64,000 bases of DNA. It comes from Paenibacillus luteus (GTDB lineage: Bacteria > Bacillota > Bacilli > Paenibacillales > Paenibacillaceae). Location of the stretch: the NCBI RefSeq assembly GCF_006542765.1, contig NZ_SKCD01000077.1:1-64000 (forward strand). Direction: 5' to 3'. The notes beneath the pieces were generated by a model that saw only the letters and a program-made list of their open reading frames with translations, was not told the origin of the DNA and did no database searches. The position numbers were made by a program, and so were the translations under genes. This document shows, piece after piece, positions 54,528 through 63,227 of this stretch (position 1 is its first letter; every line of letters begins with the position of its first letter).

Positions 54528-56855
54528 CTAGGGGATAAACCTAGTAAGTTTGCCCGTATAAAAGAGGTGCAGCTCATGCATTGCTCTTGTACAAGCAGTA
54601 TAGAACAGTTTCCGTTCACTTTCCCGTTCGTAATACTCCTCGCCTGCATTGCTGATTATAACCGCATCAAACTCAACGCCCTTGGCAAGGTAAGATGGAA
54701 TAACAACAATCCCCTTCTCGAAGGTGACCGTTTCTTTTTCAACTAATCGAAGTGTATGCAGCTCCTGCTGCAATTCCGCAAATACGCGCTTGCTTTCGGC
54801 AGCCGTTTTGCAAATGACTGCAATCGACTGGTAACCCGCATGGACCAATTGCCCAATTTGATCTTGCATTGCTTTCACCAGTTGCACTTCATCGGACACC
54901 TGGGTTATCGTCGGTTCTTCTCCATCACGGTTAAAGGGCTCAATTTGGTCTCCGCCCTCAATCATTCGGCTCGTAAAAGCTACGATTGGCTGGGTGGAGC
55001 GGTAGCTGCGAGTCAGTACGATCTTCTCTGTCTCTTCTTCACTGTAAATATCCGCTAAAGGCTCAAAGCCGTTTCCAGTGACGGCATGCGCAAAAATAGA
55101 CTGATTCAAATCGCCGAGCACCGTCATTTTGCAGTTAGGGAAAATTCGTTTCAGATAATGATACTGGAACGGCGAATAGTCCTGTGCCTCGTCGATGAAT
55201 AGATGCTTCACTGATGTATTCGTATGGAAGCCCTCGAGCTTTTCTTTTAAATACAAATAAGGTGTCGCATCCTCATAAAAAATAATGCCATTATTCAAGA
55301 TAGCTATCGTCTGACCGCTTATTTCCTGCCACTGCACTGGGAGCTCGTGCCCGCTAGCCTTTAAGCGTTCACTTAGGAGCACCTCACGATCAAAGAAGCG
55401 TTTGTAAATCGTGGGAACATCCAAAAACGTGAGCCGCTTCACTCTTCTGCGCAGCTTTTTGAACTTCTCCTGCACAACCATTGCCGCTAAATAATCGCGC
55501 TCAGCATCAAAATCGTCGAATGAGCTTCCCGAAAAGCGGTTTTTGCGCTGCAGCTCCTCGTAAGCCTTAGAATAAGCCTCTTGATCCAACAGCTCGATCT
55601 CCTCTTGCACCCATTCTTGTTCACGCTCCGCCTTGCTTAAGCGCGTCAATTCTTTAAGCATCCACTCCGCCGTTAACCTCATCCGGTTGCCAATTGAAAT
55701 GGAACGGTCCCCTTTATAGAACTGTTCCGCAATCGATTCTTCCGAAATGAGCGTGCGCCCTTTAAACACTACAGCTCGAAACGCGAGACCGCCATGGCTG
55801 AGCTCCGCAGCATAACCATCGATAAGATGCATGAAAGCTAAGCTGGATTTGTACGTAATACCGGCAATTCTAGCCTCATAGCCCGCTTCGTCAACAGCTG
55901 CCAGCGTATACTCCATTTGGGAGAACGGATCTTCCAGCGTATAGGTTTTGGCAAGCCTATGCTCTAGATATTGCTGATAAGTCGTTTGCTGCATATTTTG
56001 CTCGCCAAGCTCAGGCAGCACGGTAGCGATATAGCTGTTGAACATCGGATTTGGTGAAAACAATACAATTTGGTCAGCATTTAATATCCCCCGGTAGCGG
56101 TAAAGCAAGTAAGCAACTCGCTGAAGTGCTGCCGAGGTTTTGCCGCTGCCTGCCGCGCCTTGAACGATAAGCAGCCTTGCCCGTTCGTTACGGATAATGC
56201 GATTTTGTTCCCTTTGTATCGTAGCAACGATGCTCTTCATCTGTGCATCTGACTGCTTGCCGAGCACTTCTTGAAGGAGCTCGTCACCAATCGTAACGCC
56301 AGTATCGAACATACTGCGGATCTCAGCATCCCGGATAATAAATTGTCGTTTCAAGGATAATTCACCGCTGATCGTTCCACTAGGTGTCTCGTATTGAACA
56401 GGTCCTGGGCCAAAATCATAATAAAGACTTGAGACCGGTGCTCTCCAATCATAGATCAAATACTCGTAGCCGCTTTCGTCAAGGAGCGAACCCACTCCTA
56501 AATAAATGGCTTCCGTCTCCACTTGCCCATCCTCCCTCAAATCGATCCTTCCAAAATAAGGAGAATGTTCAAGTTTCAAAAGCGTTTTAAGCTGCTCCTC
56601 GGCATGCCGATAGCTTCTTTCCCGCTCAGACAGTACTTCTGCTTGCTGCTTCATACTGGCATGAGACTCAGCAGATTCCGCCGCATCCTCAAAGTTAAGG
56701 GTCACATCATCCCAAAAATCACGCCTAATATCGACAATATCCCCGCGGAGGCCGCCAACCTGTTTCTGAAACTCCTCTATTCGCGAGCGTATGATTAGCG
56801 TTACATCATCAACACGCTGCTGCTCTTGCTCCAATTGCTTATTTTGCTCCGTCAT
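54528..56855 (-). CDS. helD: RNA polymerase recycling helicase-like HelD
   Basis: A UvrD-like superfamily 1 ATPase of 775 residues. A long N-terminal coiled coil (about residues 1-100) is the RNA polymerase secondary-channel arm of HelD. The Walker A motif VQGAAGSGKTSAALQR is near residue 235. HLFIDEAQDYSPFQYHYL supplies Walker B, and LTRSYRSTQPI is a later helicase motif. HelD removes stalled polymerase from DNA. It is convergent to the PAS-HTH gene with two bases between stops. AAGGAG precedes the ATG. Confidence 0.93.
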   Translation of the reverse strand: MTEQNKQLEQEQQRVDDVTLIIRSRIEEFQKQVGGLRGDIVDIRRDFWDDVTLNFEDAAESAESHASMKQQAEVLSERERSYRHAEEQLKTLLKLEHSPYFGRIDLREDGQVETEAIYLGVGSLLDESGYEYLIYDWRAPVSSLYYDFGPGPVQYETPSGTISGELSLKRQFIIRDAEIRSMFDTGVTIGDELLQEVLGKQSDAQMKSIVATIQREQNRIIRNERARLLIVQGAAGSGKTSAALQRVAYLLYRYRGILNADQIVLFSPNPMFNSYIATVLPELGEQNMQQTTYQQYLEHRLAKTYTLEDPFSQMEYTLAAVDEAGYEARIAGITYKSSLAFMHLIDGYAAELSHGGLAFRAVVFKGRTLISEESIAEQFYKGDRSISIGNRMRLTAEWMLKELTRLSKAEREQEWVQEEIELLDQEAYSKAYEELQRKNRFSGSSFDDFDAERDYLAAMVVQEKFKKLRRRVKRLTFLDVPTIYKRFFDREVLLSERLKASGHELPVQWQEISGQTIAILNNGIIFYEDATPYLYLKEKLEGFHTNTSVKHLFIDEAQDYSPFQYHYLKRIFPNCKMTVLGDLNQSIFAHAVTGNGFEPLADIYSEEETEKIVLTRSYRSTQPIVAFTSRMIEGGDQIEPFNRDGEEPTITQVSDEVQLVKAMQDQIGQLVHAGYQSIAVICKTAAESKRVFAELQQELHTLRLVEKETVTFEKGIVVIPSYLAKGVEFDAVIISNAGEEYYERESERKLFYTACTRAMHELHLFYTGKLTRFIP

Positions 56856-56970
56856 TCTTTCACTCCTTAACCACTAATAAGATATTTCCACGATTAACGT
56901 AACTTGCTATAAAACAGTAACATCCATTCTACCATCTTCTGCTAGGTAATTAAAAGGCACAGAATCGCTC

Positions 56971-56999
56971 TTGCCGCCTCCCGATGAAGCGTTTATAAT
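56971..56999 (+). promoter_or_regulatory. Sigma-A promoter of the queuosine precursor transporter
   Basis: TTGCCG (56971-56976) and consensus TATAAT (56994-56999) with a 17-base spacer. Transcription would start near 57006, about 40 bases before the preQ1 riboswitch. Confidence 0.75.
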
Positions 57000-57043
57000 G
57001 ACTAAGGCAGAAAAACGAATAAAAATAAGTTGCAACATGTTTT

Positions 57044-57082
57044 CCGCGGTTCGAAAACTCCCGCGTTAACAAAACTAGGAGG
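57044..57082 (+). ncRNA. Class I preQ1 riboswitch
   Basis: CGCGGTTCGAAAACTCCCGCG forms the P1 stem (CGCGG/CCGCG). An A-rich tail AACAAAACTAGGAGG follows, carrying the ACTA and the ribosome site. This is the compact H-type pseudoknot of preQ1-I, with GGAGG sequestered when ligand is bound. It lies eleven bases before the ATG of a YhhQ-type transporter. A translational off-switch is expected. Confidence 0.88.
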
Positions 57083-57092
57083 TTTATTCAGG

Positions 57093-57803
57093 ATGTTTAA
57101 TTTGTGGTTCGGCGCGATCTTCATGCTCGTGCATTTTTCATTATTTCTGCTTTCCTACCGATTCTTTGGGCGGATCGGCATTTATGCTTGGATTGGAATG
57201 GCGACTGTGCTGGCCAATATTCAGGTTGTGAAAACCATCGACATTCATGCTTTCGGCATGATTATTGCCATAACGCTCGGAAATACCATGTATGGTACCA
57301 TATACTTGGCATCCGACCTGTTAAATGAGAAGTATGGCGAGAAAGCGGCCAAGAAGGCCGTCTGGTTTGGCTTCTTCACGTTAATTGCCACAACCATTAT
57401 TATGCAAATGGCGCTGCTCTTTAATCCCCATAATGAACAATTCCCCTTGCAGGTACAAGATGCACTCGAAACCTTGTTTGGCTTGATGCCGCGTATCGCG
57501 CTCGGCAGCTTATGTGCTTATTTTGTAAGTCAATTTCTTGACGTAAAGATTTATTCTGTCTTAAAGCGCTTATGTCCAGCTCCTAATCAGTTATGGATTC
57601 GGAATAATGGCAGTACTGCGGTCAGTCAGCTCGTCGATACGTTTATCTTTTGCACGATCGCCTTTGCGGGCGCTCCTGGATACAGCAGTGAGCTTTGGCT
57701 CTCTATTTTCATATCCACCTACGTGATTAAATTTATCGTATCGCTTTGTTCGACGCCCTTCTTATATGCAGCAAGGAGCTTCACTTTCTCTGAGGATAAG
57801 TAA
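57093..57803 (+). CDS. yhhQ: Queuosine precursor transporter (YhhQ family)
   Basis: A 236-residue membrane protein with about six helices and the VUT/YhhQ family segments WIGMATVLANIQVVKTIDIHAFGMIIAITLGNTMYGTIYLASDLLNEKYG and VSQFLDVKIYSVLK. It imports queuosine precursors such as preQ0 or preQ1. The start is the ATG after the riboswitch-linked AGGAGG; the frame is open further upstream but would run through the aptamer. The riboswitch supports the function. Confidence 0.93.
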   Translation: MFNLWFGAIFMLVHFSLFLLSYRFFGRIGIYAWIGMATVLANIQVVKTIDIHAFGMIIAITLGNTMYGTIYLASDLLNEKYGEKAAKKAVWFGFFTLIATTIIMQMALLFNPHNEQFPLQVQDALETLFGLMPRIALGSLCAYFVSQFLDVKIYSVLKRLCPAPNQLWIRNNGSTAVSQLVDTFIFCTIAFAGAPGYSSELWLSIFISTYVIKFIVSLCSTPFLYAARSFTFSEDK

Positions 57804-57866
57804 GCCGCAAAAGGCTGATTTCAATAAACTAATGCGTAGAACTCTTGCATCGAGAGTTAAATAGGC

Positions 57867-57909
57867 CACAAAAGCGGGACTGCCAACTGCCTGGCGTCCC
57901 GCTTTTGTG
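57867..57909. terminator. Bidirectional terminator after yhhQ and the hydrolase gene
   Basis: CACAAAAGCGGGAC pairs with GTCCCGCTTTTGTG. A smaller hairpin AACTCT/AGAGTT lies just to its left at 57840-57858. It separates two convergent genes. Confidence 0.88.
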
Positions 57910-57915
57910 CTTTCT

Positions 57916-60240
57916 CTAAGGCATAAATCCTATATCATCGAGCATAACCTTACCGGGTCCGCTAACGAATCTGAATTTAATTCGACTAATATCCTTAGGT
58001 GTAATTAACGACTCAGACGAGCTGAACTGTTCCATCGGAAGGACATAGGTTTGGAATACAGGTTCAGTGGCTTCCTTGTATTTTTCATCCTTAATTCTCT
58101 CCTCAAGCCATGCAAACGTCATAAATGACGTGTAAGCAGGCGGAGCAACCGGCATCACATCCGCAAGCTCAACCTCTCTGCTTTCTCCATCAATAGTCGT
58201 AACCTCGATTTGTAATACGGGAAGCGGCGGCAATTCTACGTCCACAGATGTACTATTTACTGCATTCTGCTCACCATCGGTTCCGAGCAGATCCCGCTCC
58301 AAATTTGCCATGGAGAAAACAAGGCTGCTTTCTGTCATCCCTTCTGCACCAAGCGTCGTCTCGGGAGAAAGCTCCAGCTCATACTCTGCGCCTGCTTCAT
58401 GCCATTCGAGCTCTATGCCTTTAGTTCCTTTGTTTTTCCCATCACGGTCCTCGGCTGATGCTATTTGCCATTCCTTCATGCCAGTTGCGGTTGCTTTGAC
58501 GCCCTCCTTCAGGCTGGTCTTGCGTGTTTCGTTATCGTAGCGGGCGATTTCCGTAAACTGAGCTTCCTCATATCGGTTCGTATAGAGCGTTTGCGGCAGC
58601 CAGGCAAGACCCACTCGATAATCCTTAAACAAGGATTTGTAAGAGGTATCCCCAAGTAAAGTCGCCTGCAGGAAGGCCGATACATACACCTTCGAAATCT
58701 GTCGCTGCTCCTCCGCCTTCAATAATTGCTTCCGGCTCAAAAAAAGGCCACCAGGCGGACGCTCATCCATTCTTCCCCAATCCGAATTGAATTGACTATG
58801 ATTTGCATCCGCAATATATAGAGCAGCTTTGAATTGATTTGCTTGCTCCTCAAAAGTTGTTCTGCTAAATTGCCGATCGCCGTAAAAATTGTTGACGTCG
58901 GCATCTCTTGCTCCCTGCAATGTCAGGTAGTTCACATCCGACAGGTTAGCGGACTTGTCGTCTACTTGTTTGTCTGTAGGCGCTATGGCTATAACAGATT
59001 CGATAGTGATTTGATCCAAGCTATCCAGCGACTGGTCGTCCTTAAACCAGCGTTCGGAGTCCGCAGCCATCGCAACTGCTTGGCCCCCCCGTGAATGGCC
59101 GATTAAAGCTACCTTCTCCAAATCAACGCGCGCAAAAAACGGATTGCCTTGCGTTTCGCCAAACTGCTTGATTTGCTGTAAATGTTTGAGCAATATCCAT
59201 GCTCGGACCTTCATATCGTTATTGGGTATTCCTGACCATACCGAATAATTCAAAAAATTTTCATCAATAGAGACCGCAATAATGCCTTTGCTCGCTAACA
59301 GCTCGCCTAGATAGCCATAGCCCCCATCAGAGAAATCCTCCATTAGATGATTCCCATGGACCATCAATGCAATCGGAAAAGGCCCTTCTCCCTCAGGCAT
59401 CCAGACACGACCGTTTAATGGCAACTCATGCTCATCAAACCCCCAGAATCGGGTCTTCAGCCCTGACCATTTCGTAATGTAAGCAGAGGCATCGACCGCT
59501 GCTGACTGCACATTCACATCCTTGCCAAATAGGTTCCTATGCTTATCTTGTCCGCTTCCATAGCTAAAGGCTTCATAGGCCAAATCTCCCTGCTTGGAGG
59601 GGTTCGGCAATGCTAAATCAGCAAGGCTTTCATCCGTTTGCTGAACAAACTCCATTTCCCTCTGCGGCAGCGCCGCATCTGCTGGCCAATATGTTGTAGC
59701 GAAGATAGCGACAACGGCAACTGCTGCGCCCACCGCAACAATCACTCGCCCCTTTGGCTTTAGTTGCAATTTCATGAGGAATGCCATAAGCACACCTGCA
59801 AGTGCTCCAATCGATGTGAAAGTTAAGGCTACGATAGCTGACAAGAGCTCTCCTAACTCAGCATAATACAATATAAAATAGCTCTCGATTGCTGTATATA
59901 CGAATACAGCCATAAACCTGCGTGGGAGTGGCAGAAAAAGCAAATTAAACAGAAATGACACAATAATGGCTGCTGCACTCGTTGCAGCAAGATTAACTAA
60001 CAAAAAAATAATAAGATCAATGCTTGTGCCTAAACCTGTTGGCATGCCAAGGACAGCGGTCGCCATTGCTATTGACCCAAATAGTGCAGTACTTCCTGTA
60101 GCTACTCGCCAAATATAATGATCACGGTTGTTGCGCAAAGCAAATTTTTTGCCGATATACGATTTCAATCGTTCCCATTTGCGCGGCTGAGGCGGCAGCG
60201 GCGCTTGATGCTCTGGTTCATGTAAAATTAAGTCCATCAT
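57916..60240 (-). CDS. Membrane-anchored alpha/beta hydrolase
   Basis: A 774-residue protein. The first 190 residues hold four or five membrane helices after a cytoplasmic N-terminus. An outward-facing domain of the alpha/beta-hydrolase type follows. The oxyanion-region LMVHGNHL is near residue 300 and the nucleophile motif GHSRGG near 380. The C-terminal 200 residues look beta-rich and may be a carbohydrate- or partner-binding domain. The substrate is unknown; an esterase or lipase-like action is possible. The frame begins at ATGATG overlapping the ATPase stop by four bases (ATGA); the second Met has the better-spaced GGAG. Confidence 0.82.
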   Translation of the reverse strand: MMDLILHEPEHQAPLPPQPRKWERLKSYIGKKFALRNNRDHYIWRVATGSTALFGSIAMATAVLGMPTGLGTSIDLIIFLLVNLAATSAAAIIVSFLFNLLFLPLPRRFMAVFVYTAIESYFILYYAELGELLSAIVALTFTSIGALAGVLMAFLMKLQLKPKGRVIVAVGAAVAVVAIFATTYWPADAALPQREMEFVQQTDESLADLALPNPSKQGDLAYEAFSYGSGQDKHRNLFGKDVNVQSAAVDASAYITKWSGLKTRFWGFDEHELPLNGRVWMPEGEGPFPIALMVHGNHLMEDFSDGGYGYLGELLASKGIIAVSIDENFLNYSVWSGIPNNDMKVRAWILLKHLQQIKQFGETQGNPFFARVDLEKVALIGHSRGGQAVAMAADSERWFKDDQSLDSLDQITIESVIAIAPTDKQVDDKSANLSDVNYLTLQGARDADVNNFYGDRQFSRTTFEEQANQFKAALYIADANHSQFNSDWGRMDERPPGGLFLSRKQLLKAEEQRQISKVYVSAFLQATLLGDTSYKSLFKDYRVGLAWLPQTLYTNRYEEAQFTEIARYDNETRKTSLKEGVKATATGMKEWQIASAEDRDGKNKGTKGIELEWHEAGAEYELELSPETTLGAEGMTESSLVFSMANLERDLLGTDGEQNAVNSTSVDVELPPLPVLQIEVTTIDGESREVELADVMPVAPPAYTSFMTFAWLEERIKDEKYKEATEPVFQTYVLPMEQFSSSESLITPKDISRIKFRFVSGPGKVMLDDIGFMP

Positions 60241-61016
60241 TCTCCTTGAACCGATAGCCAGTTCCGCCCATCACGCCTTTGAATATGGACAGGCACTGCA
60301 AAAAAATCACTCATCGTAGCCGATGTGAGCACGTCAGAAGTTTCTCTAGCTGCGAAAACTTTCCCTTCTTTAATTAGGAGCGTCTTCGTAAAACAAGGCA
60401 GAATCTCTTCAACATGGTGCGTTACGTAGATGATGGTGGGAGCATCCTTTGCTGCCGCTACGGCTGCAATCATCTGAAGCAATTGCTCACGGGCAAACAC
60501 ATCGAGACCCGTACATGGCTCGTCCAATATGAGCAGCTTTGGCGAAGGCATAAGTGCACGGGCAATGAGCACGCGCTGCCGTTCACCTTGCGATAGCGTA
60601 TCATAAGTACGGTTTATCAATGCAGTACATCCGAGAGACTCCATCAAGTTCTCCGCATGGCTTACATCCTCTACATTTGTCTCATCGTACAAACCGATAG
60701 TGGCAAATTTTCCGCTTAGCACGATTCTCAACGCTGTTTCACTTCCGTACAACTTTTGTTGCAGCGAGGTGCTGACCCAGCCTATACTCTTGCGAAGCTC
60801 ACGCAAATCAAACTCTCCAAATTTTTTGTCCAACACGGACATACTTCCCTCAGTAGGCCATATATAACCATTGATCATGTTTAGCAATGTCGTTTTGCCT
60901 GAGCCATTCAGACCAAGCAAGCACCAGTGCTCCCCATTTTGAACAGTCCAGTTTATGTTTTGCAATATTTTCTGCTCATTTCGATCCCAAGAAACATTTT
61001 GTATATCTATAATCAT
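60237..61016 (-). CDS. ABC transporter ATP-binding protein (YlmA-like)
   Basis: A 259-residue stand-alone ABC ATPase. Walker A is LNGSGKTTLLNMI, the signature is LSQGERQRVLIARAL, Walker B is LLILDEPCTGLD and the switch is YVTHHVEEIL. It resembles Bacillus YlmA, a member of the photorepair/YlmA type with no dedicated permease. No permease gene is adjacent. It is translationally coupled to the membrane hydrolase, which is the only membrane partner in view. Confidence 0.88.
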   Translation of the reverse strand: MIIDIQNVSWDRNEQKILQNINWTVQNGEHWCLLGLNGSGKTTLLNMINGYIWPTEGSMSVLDKKFGEFDLRELRKSIGWVSTSLQQKLYGSETALRIVLSGKFATIGLYDETNVEDVSHAENLMESLGCTALINRTYDTLSQGERQRVLIARALMPSPKLLILDEPCTGLDVFAREQLLQMIAAVAAAKDAPTIIYVTHHVEEILPCFTKTLLIKEGKVFAARETSDVLTSATMSDFFAVPVHIQRRDGRNWLSVQGE

Positions 61017-61176
61017 ATAAAGTTCTCCCCTCAGTTGACAATTACGCGGGCTGTAAATTTGACTTGGCCTATATTATCGACCATTATAATAATACAACGA
61101 TTAACGACACGTTGGAACAAAGAGACCTTACCTACAACAAATATACATATTCGCCATATCAGGAGTGATCTGCAAA

Positions 61177-61806
61177 ATGAAAACAAGCCAGCTTAAGCAA
61201 TGGGCTCATTTTTTTCTGACTTATAAATTTGCGCTTGATGCCGTAGAAACAAAACTTAACATTTTGAATGAAGAATTTCAATTTATTCATGATTATAATC
61301 CCATTGAGCACATGAAAACAAGAATAAAAGCGCCAGAGAGCGTCATGCAAAAACTTCAGCGCAAAGGGCTTGATATTACGCTCGAAGATGCGAAGAAGCA
61401 TATTCGCGATATTGCAGGCGTGCGCGTCATTTGTTCCTTCTCCACGGATATTTACCAAATTGTCGATATGATTAGCAAGCAAAGCGATGTACGTGTTGTG
61501 GAGCTTAAGGATTATGTCATCAACCCGAAACCAAACGGCTATCAAAGTATACATTTACTCATCGAAATTCCTGTCTTCCTAACCGACAGGACAGAGAATG
61601 TGCTTGTCGAAATTCAAATTCGCACGATTGCCATGGACTTCTGGGCAAGCTTGGAGCATAAAATTTATTACAAATTCAATGAGCAAATTCCTCCGCATAT
61701 TCAGCAGCAGCTTAAAGGCTCGGCAGATATGATTCATTTGCTTGACCGTGAAATGCTGGCTTTGAATGTGGAAGTGCAGAAGCATCGAGAGCAAGCCTTG
61801 AAATAA
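61177..61806 (+). CDS. sasA: Small alarmone synthetase SasA (RelP/YwaC type)
   Basis: A single-domain (p)ppGpp synthetase of 209 residues. The synthetase core includes RIKAPESVMQKLQRKG, IRDIAGVRVICSF and NPKPNGYQSIHLLIEIP. EIQIRTIAMDFWASLEHKIYYK carries the catalytic and substrate residues. The opening FFLTYKFALDAVETKL and overall pattern fit YwaC/RelP better than RelQ. There is no hydrolase or regulatory domain. The ATG is chosen because an upstream in-frame GTG lies inside the ribosome site. It is divergent from the ABC ATPase. Confidence 0.92.
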   Translation: MKTSQLKQWAHFFLTYKFALDAVETKLNILNEEFQFIHDYNPIEHMKTRIKAPESVMQKLQRKGLDITLEDAKKHIRDIAGVRVICSFSTDIYQIVDMISKQSDVRVVELKDYVINPKPNGYQSIHLLIEIPVFLTDRTENVLVEIQIRTIAMDFWASLEHKIYYKFNEQIPPHIQQQLKGSADMIHLLDREMLALNVEVQKHREQALK

Positions 61807-61807
61807 C

Positions 61808-61849
61808 AAAAGAAGCTCCCGCCCATTAATTTGGGAGGAAGCTTCTTTT
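61808..61849. terminator. Bidirectional terminator after sasA
   Basis: AAAAGAAGCTCCCGCCC pairs with GGGAGGAAGCTTCTTTT with minor mismatches, and T-runs occur on both strands. It serves convergent sasA and the downstream small membrane protein gene. Confidence 0.85.
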
Positions 61850-61856
61850 CTGCTGT

Positions 61857-62270
61857 TTACGTTATTGCATAATAAAAGGGCACAATAATTAAATTTAATG
61901 CAACTGCAATAAGTCCGATTGCCATAGACCAACCGCCGAGCCCGCGTGCGCCTTGCCGATATGCGATAAAGCCAAGTACTACCGATGTTGCTCCCATCAG
62001 TACCGGCCAGATAAACCATGAAGCTATCGCAAATACAAGCGAAACCCATCCAAGCGCATAACCGCCAGACAATGCTTCTGGCTCTACACGTTCCACATGC
62101 CGGTCCTCACTCCGCTCCCCATACAAAGCTGGCTGGCTTACCGCAAAATCTGCAGCCATTTCTTCATTGACATCAAGTAATCGATCAGAGCCTACAATCG
62201 GATGGCTTGCATGGTCCGAATGATCGTGTTTATCCAACAATTTTTTATAATCGTCCTCATAGTTCCCCAT
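61857..62270 (-). CDS. DUF4190-like small membrane protein
   Basis: A 137-residue protein. The N-terminal half is hydrophilic and His/Asp-rich. The C-terminal half has two membrane helices with GWVSLVFAIASWFIWP and GATSVVLGFIAYRQGARGLGGWSMAIGLIAVALNLI, the pattern of DUF4190. The ATG lies just behind GAGG and nine bases behind GGAG. It is seven bases from the upstream DUF1540 stop, so the two may be cotranscribed. Function is unknown. Confidence 0.8.
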   Translation of the reverse strand: MGNYEDDYKKLLDKHDHSDHASHPIVGSDRLLDVNEEMAADFAVSQPALYGERSEDRHVERVEPEALSGGYALGWVSLVFAIASWFIWPVLMGATSVVLGFIAYRQGARGLGGWSMAIGLIAVALNLIIVPFYYAIT

Positions 62271-62276
62271 CAATCC

Positions 62277-62489
62277 TCACTCCTTTGGTTTAAAGGTAAG
62301 GCAGCATGTTGATTTGGATTGCTCCGCTTGATCCTGATGGAATAATCCGAAATCATCTCCGGCAAATTCCTCGTTAAAATGTGCACCGGCATGCTGGTCG
62401 ATTTCGATATTGATTTCGCTTGCTCCGCAATTGTTGCCTTCCTTCCAAAAGTTACAGTTGGCTACACTACAAGATACGCCTTTTGGCAT
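62277..62489 (-). CDS. DUF1540 small Cys-rich protein
   Basis: A 70-residue protein with the DUF1540 pattern CSVANCNFWKEGNNCGASEINIEI near the start, giving three cysteines, and a CC pair near the C-terminus. The ATG (MPKGVSCSV) follows GGAGGTGA. The family is common in sporulating Firmicutes and probably binds metal. No function is established. Confidence 0.85.
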   Translation of the reverse strand: MPKGVSCSVANCNFWKEGNNCGASEINIEIDQHAGAHFNEEFAGDDFGLFHQDQAEQSKSTCCLTFKPKE

Positions 62490-62544
62490 AAGAAAAATCA
62501 CCTCCACTATCAAGTTTCCCTGACCGAAGGTGATTCATTCTGCC

Positions 62545-63045
62545 TTATTTTTGTCCTTGCATGCGACGCTGCGTCATGTAGTCGTTCTCGTAGTAAGCCA
62601 ATTCGTCACGCAGCTCTTCGAAAACCTTGGAGACGCTAAGTACGATATCACGTGAATCGCGACCGGGTTTGAAACGGAAGCGAATGGCATCCTGCCCTGT
62701 ATAGGCATAACGGCCATCTTCGGAGTAACATTCATTTTTTGGATAGAAAAACGCACTTACACATTGATGATACACTTCATAAAGTACGCGTTCAGCATAT
62801 TCAGTATCAAAATTGGGCCGTCTGAGCAATACTCCCAGCTTTTCAACCGAGACTTCAGAAAAAACCAATAAATGTCTCAAATCCGATAAAAGGCCTTTGT
62901 AAAACAGCTGCGTTTCTTCCGCTTGGTCCTCTCCCGTTAATTGGAGCAGCGAGTTGTTATTCAGAAACGGCTCCAGCTGGTTAACCGCGTCCTTCAGTTT
63001 AATACGAGTTGATTCCGTAAGCAATTTGACGTTAGCAGTTGGCAT
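62545..63045 (-). CDS. DUF3907 protein (YpuI-like)
   Basis: A 166-residue, mostly helical soluble protein matching the YpuI/DUF3907 family: VKLLTESTRIKLKDAVNQLEPFLNN at the start and YHQCVSAFFYPKNECYSEDGRYAYTGQDAIRFR in the middle. The ATG (MPTANV) has AAAGGGG about ten bases upstream; the longer frame is not supported. Function is unknown. Confidence 0.85.
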   Translation of the reverse strand: MPTANVKLLTESTRIKLKDAVNQLEPFLNNNSLLQLTGEDQAEETQLFYKGLLSDLRHLLVFSEVSVEKLGVLLRRPNFDTEYAERVLYEVYHQCVSAFFYPKNECYSEDGRYAYTGQDAIRFRFKPGRDSRDIVLSVSKVFEELRDELAYYENDYMTQRRMQGQK

Positions 63046-63227
63046 ATAGGTAGTTCCCCTTTCATAATCCAAACACGCGTAAAAACTACAATCATCATTA
63101 TCGTACCACAAATTACATGGAAGTGGTACTGGCGATTGACGCTTTGACTCGCATATTTTCTGCTCCGAAACCCGAACCTATAGTTTAGGCTCAACTCAAA
63201 ACAGATTGATAAATGGAGGTCTCAAGC

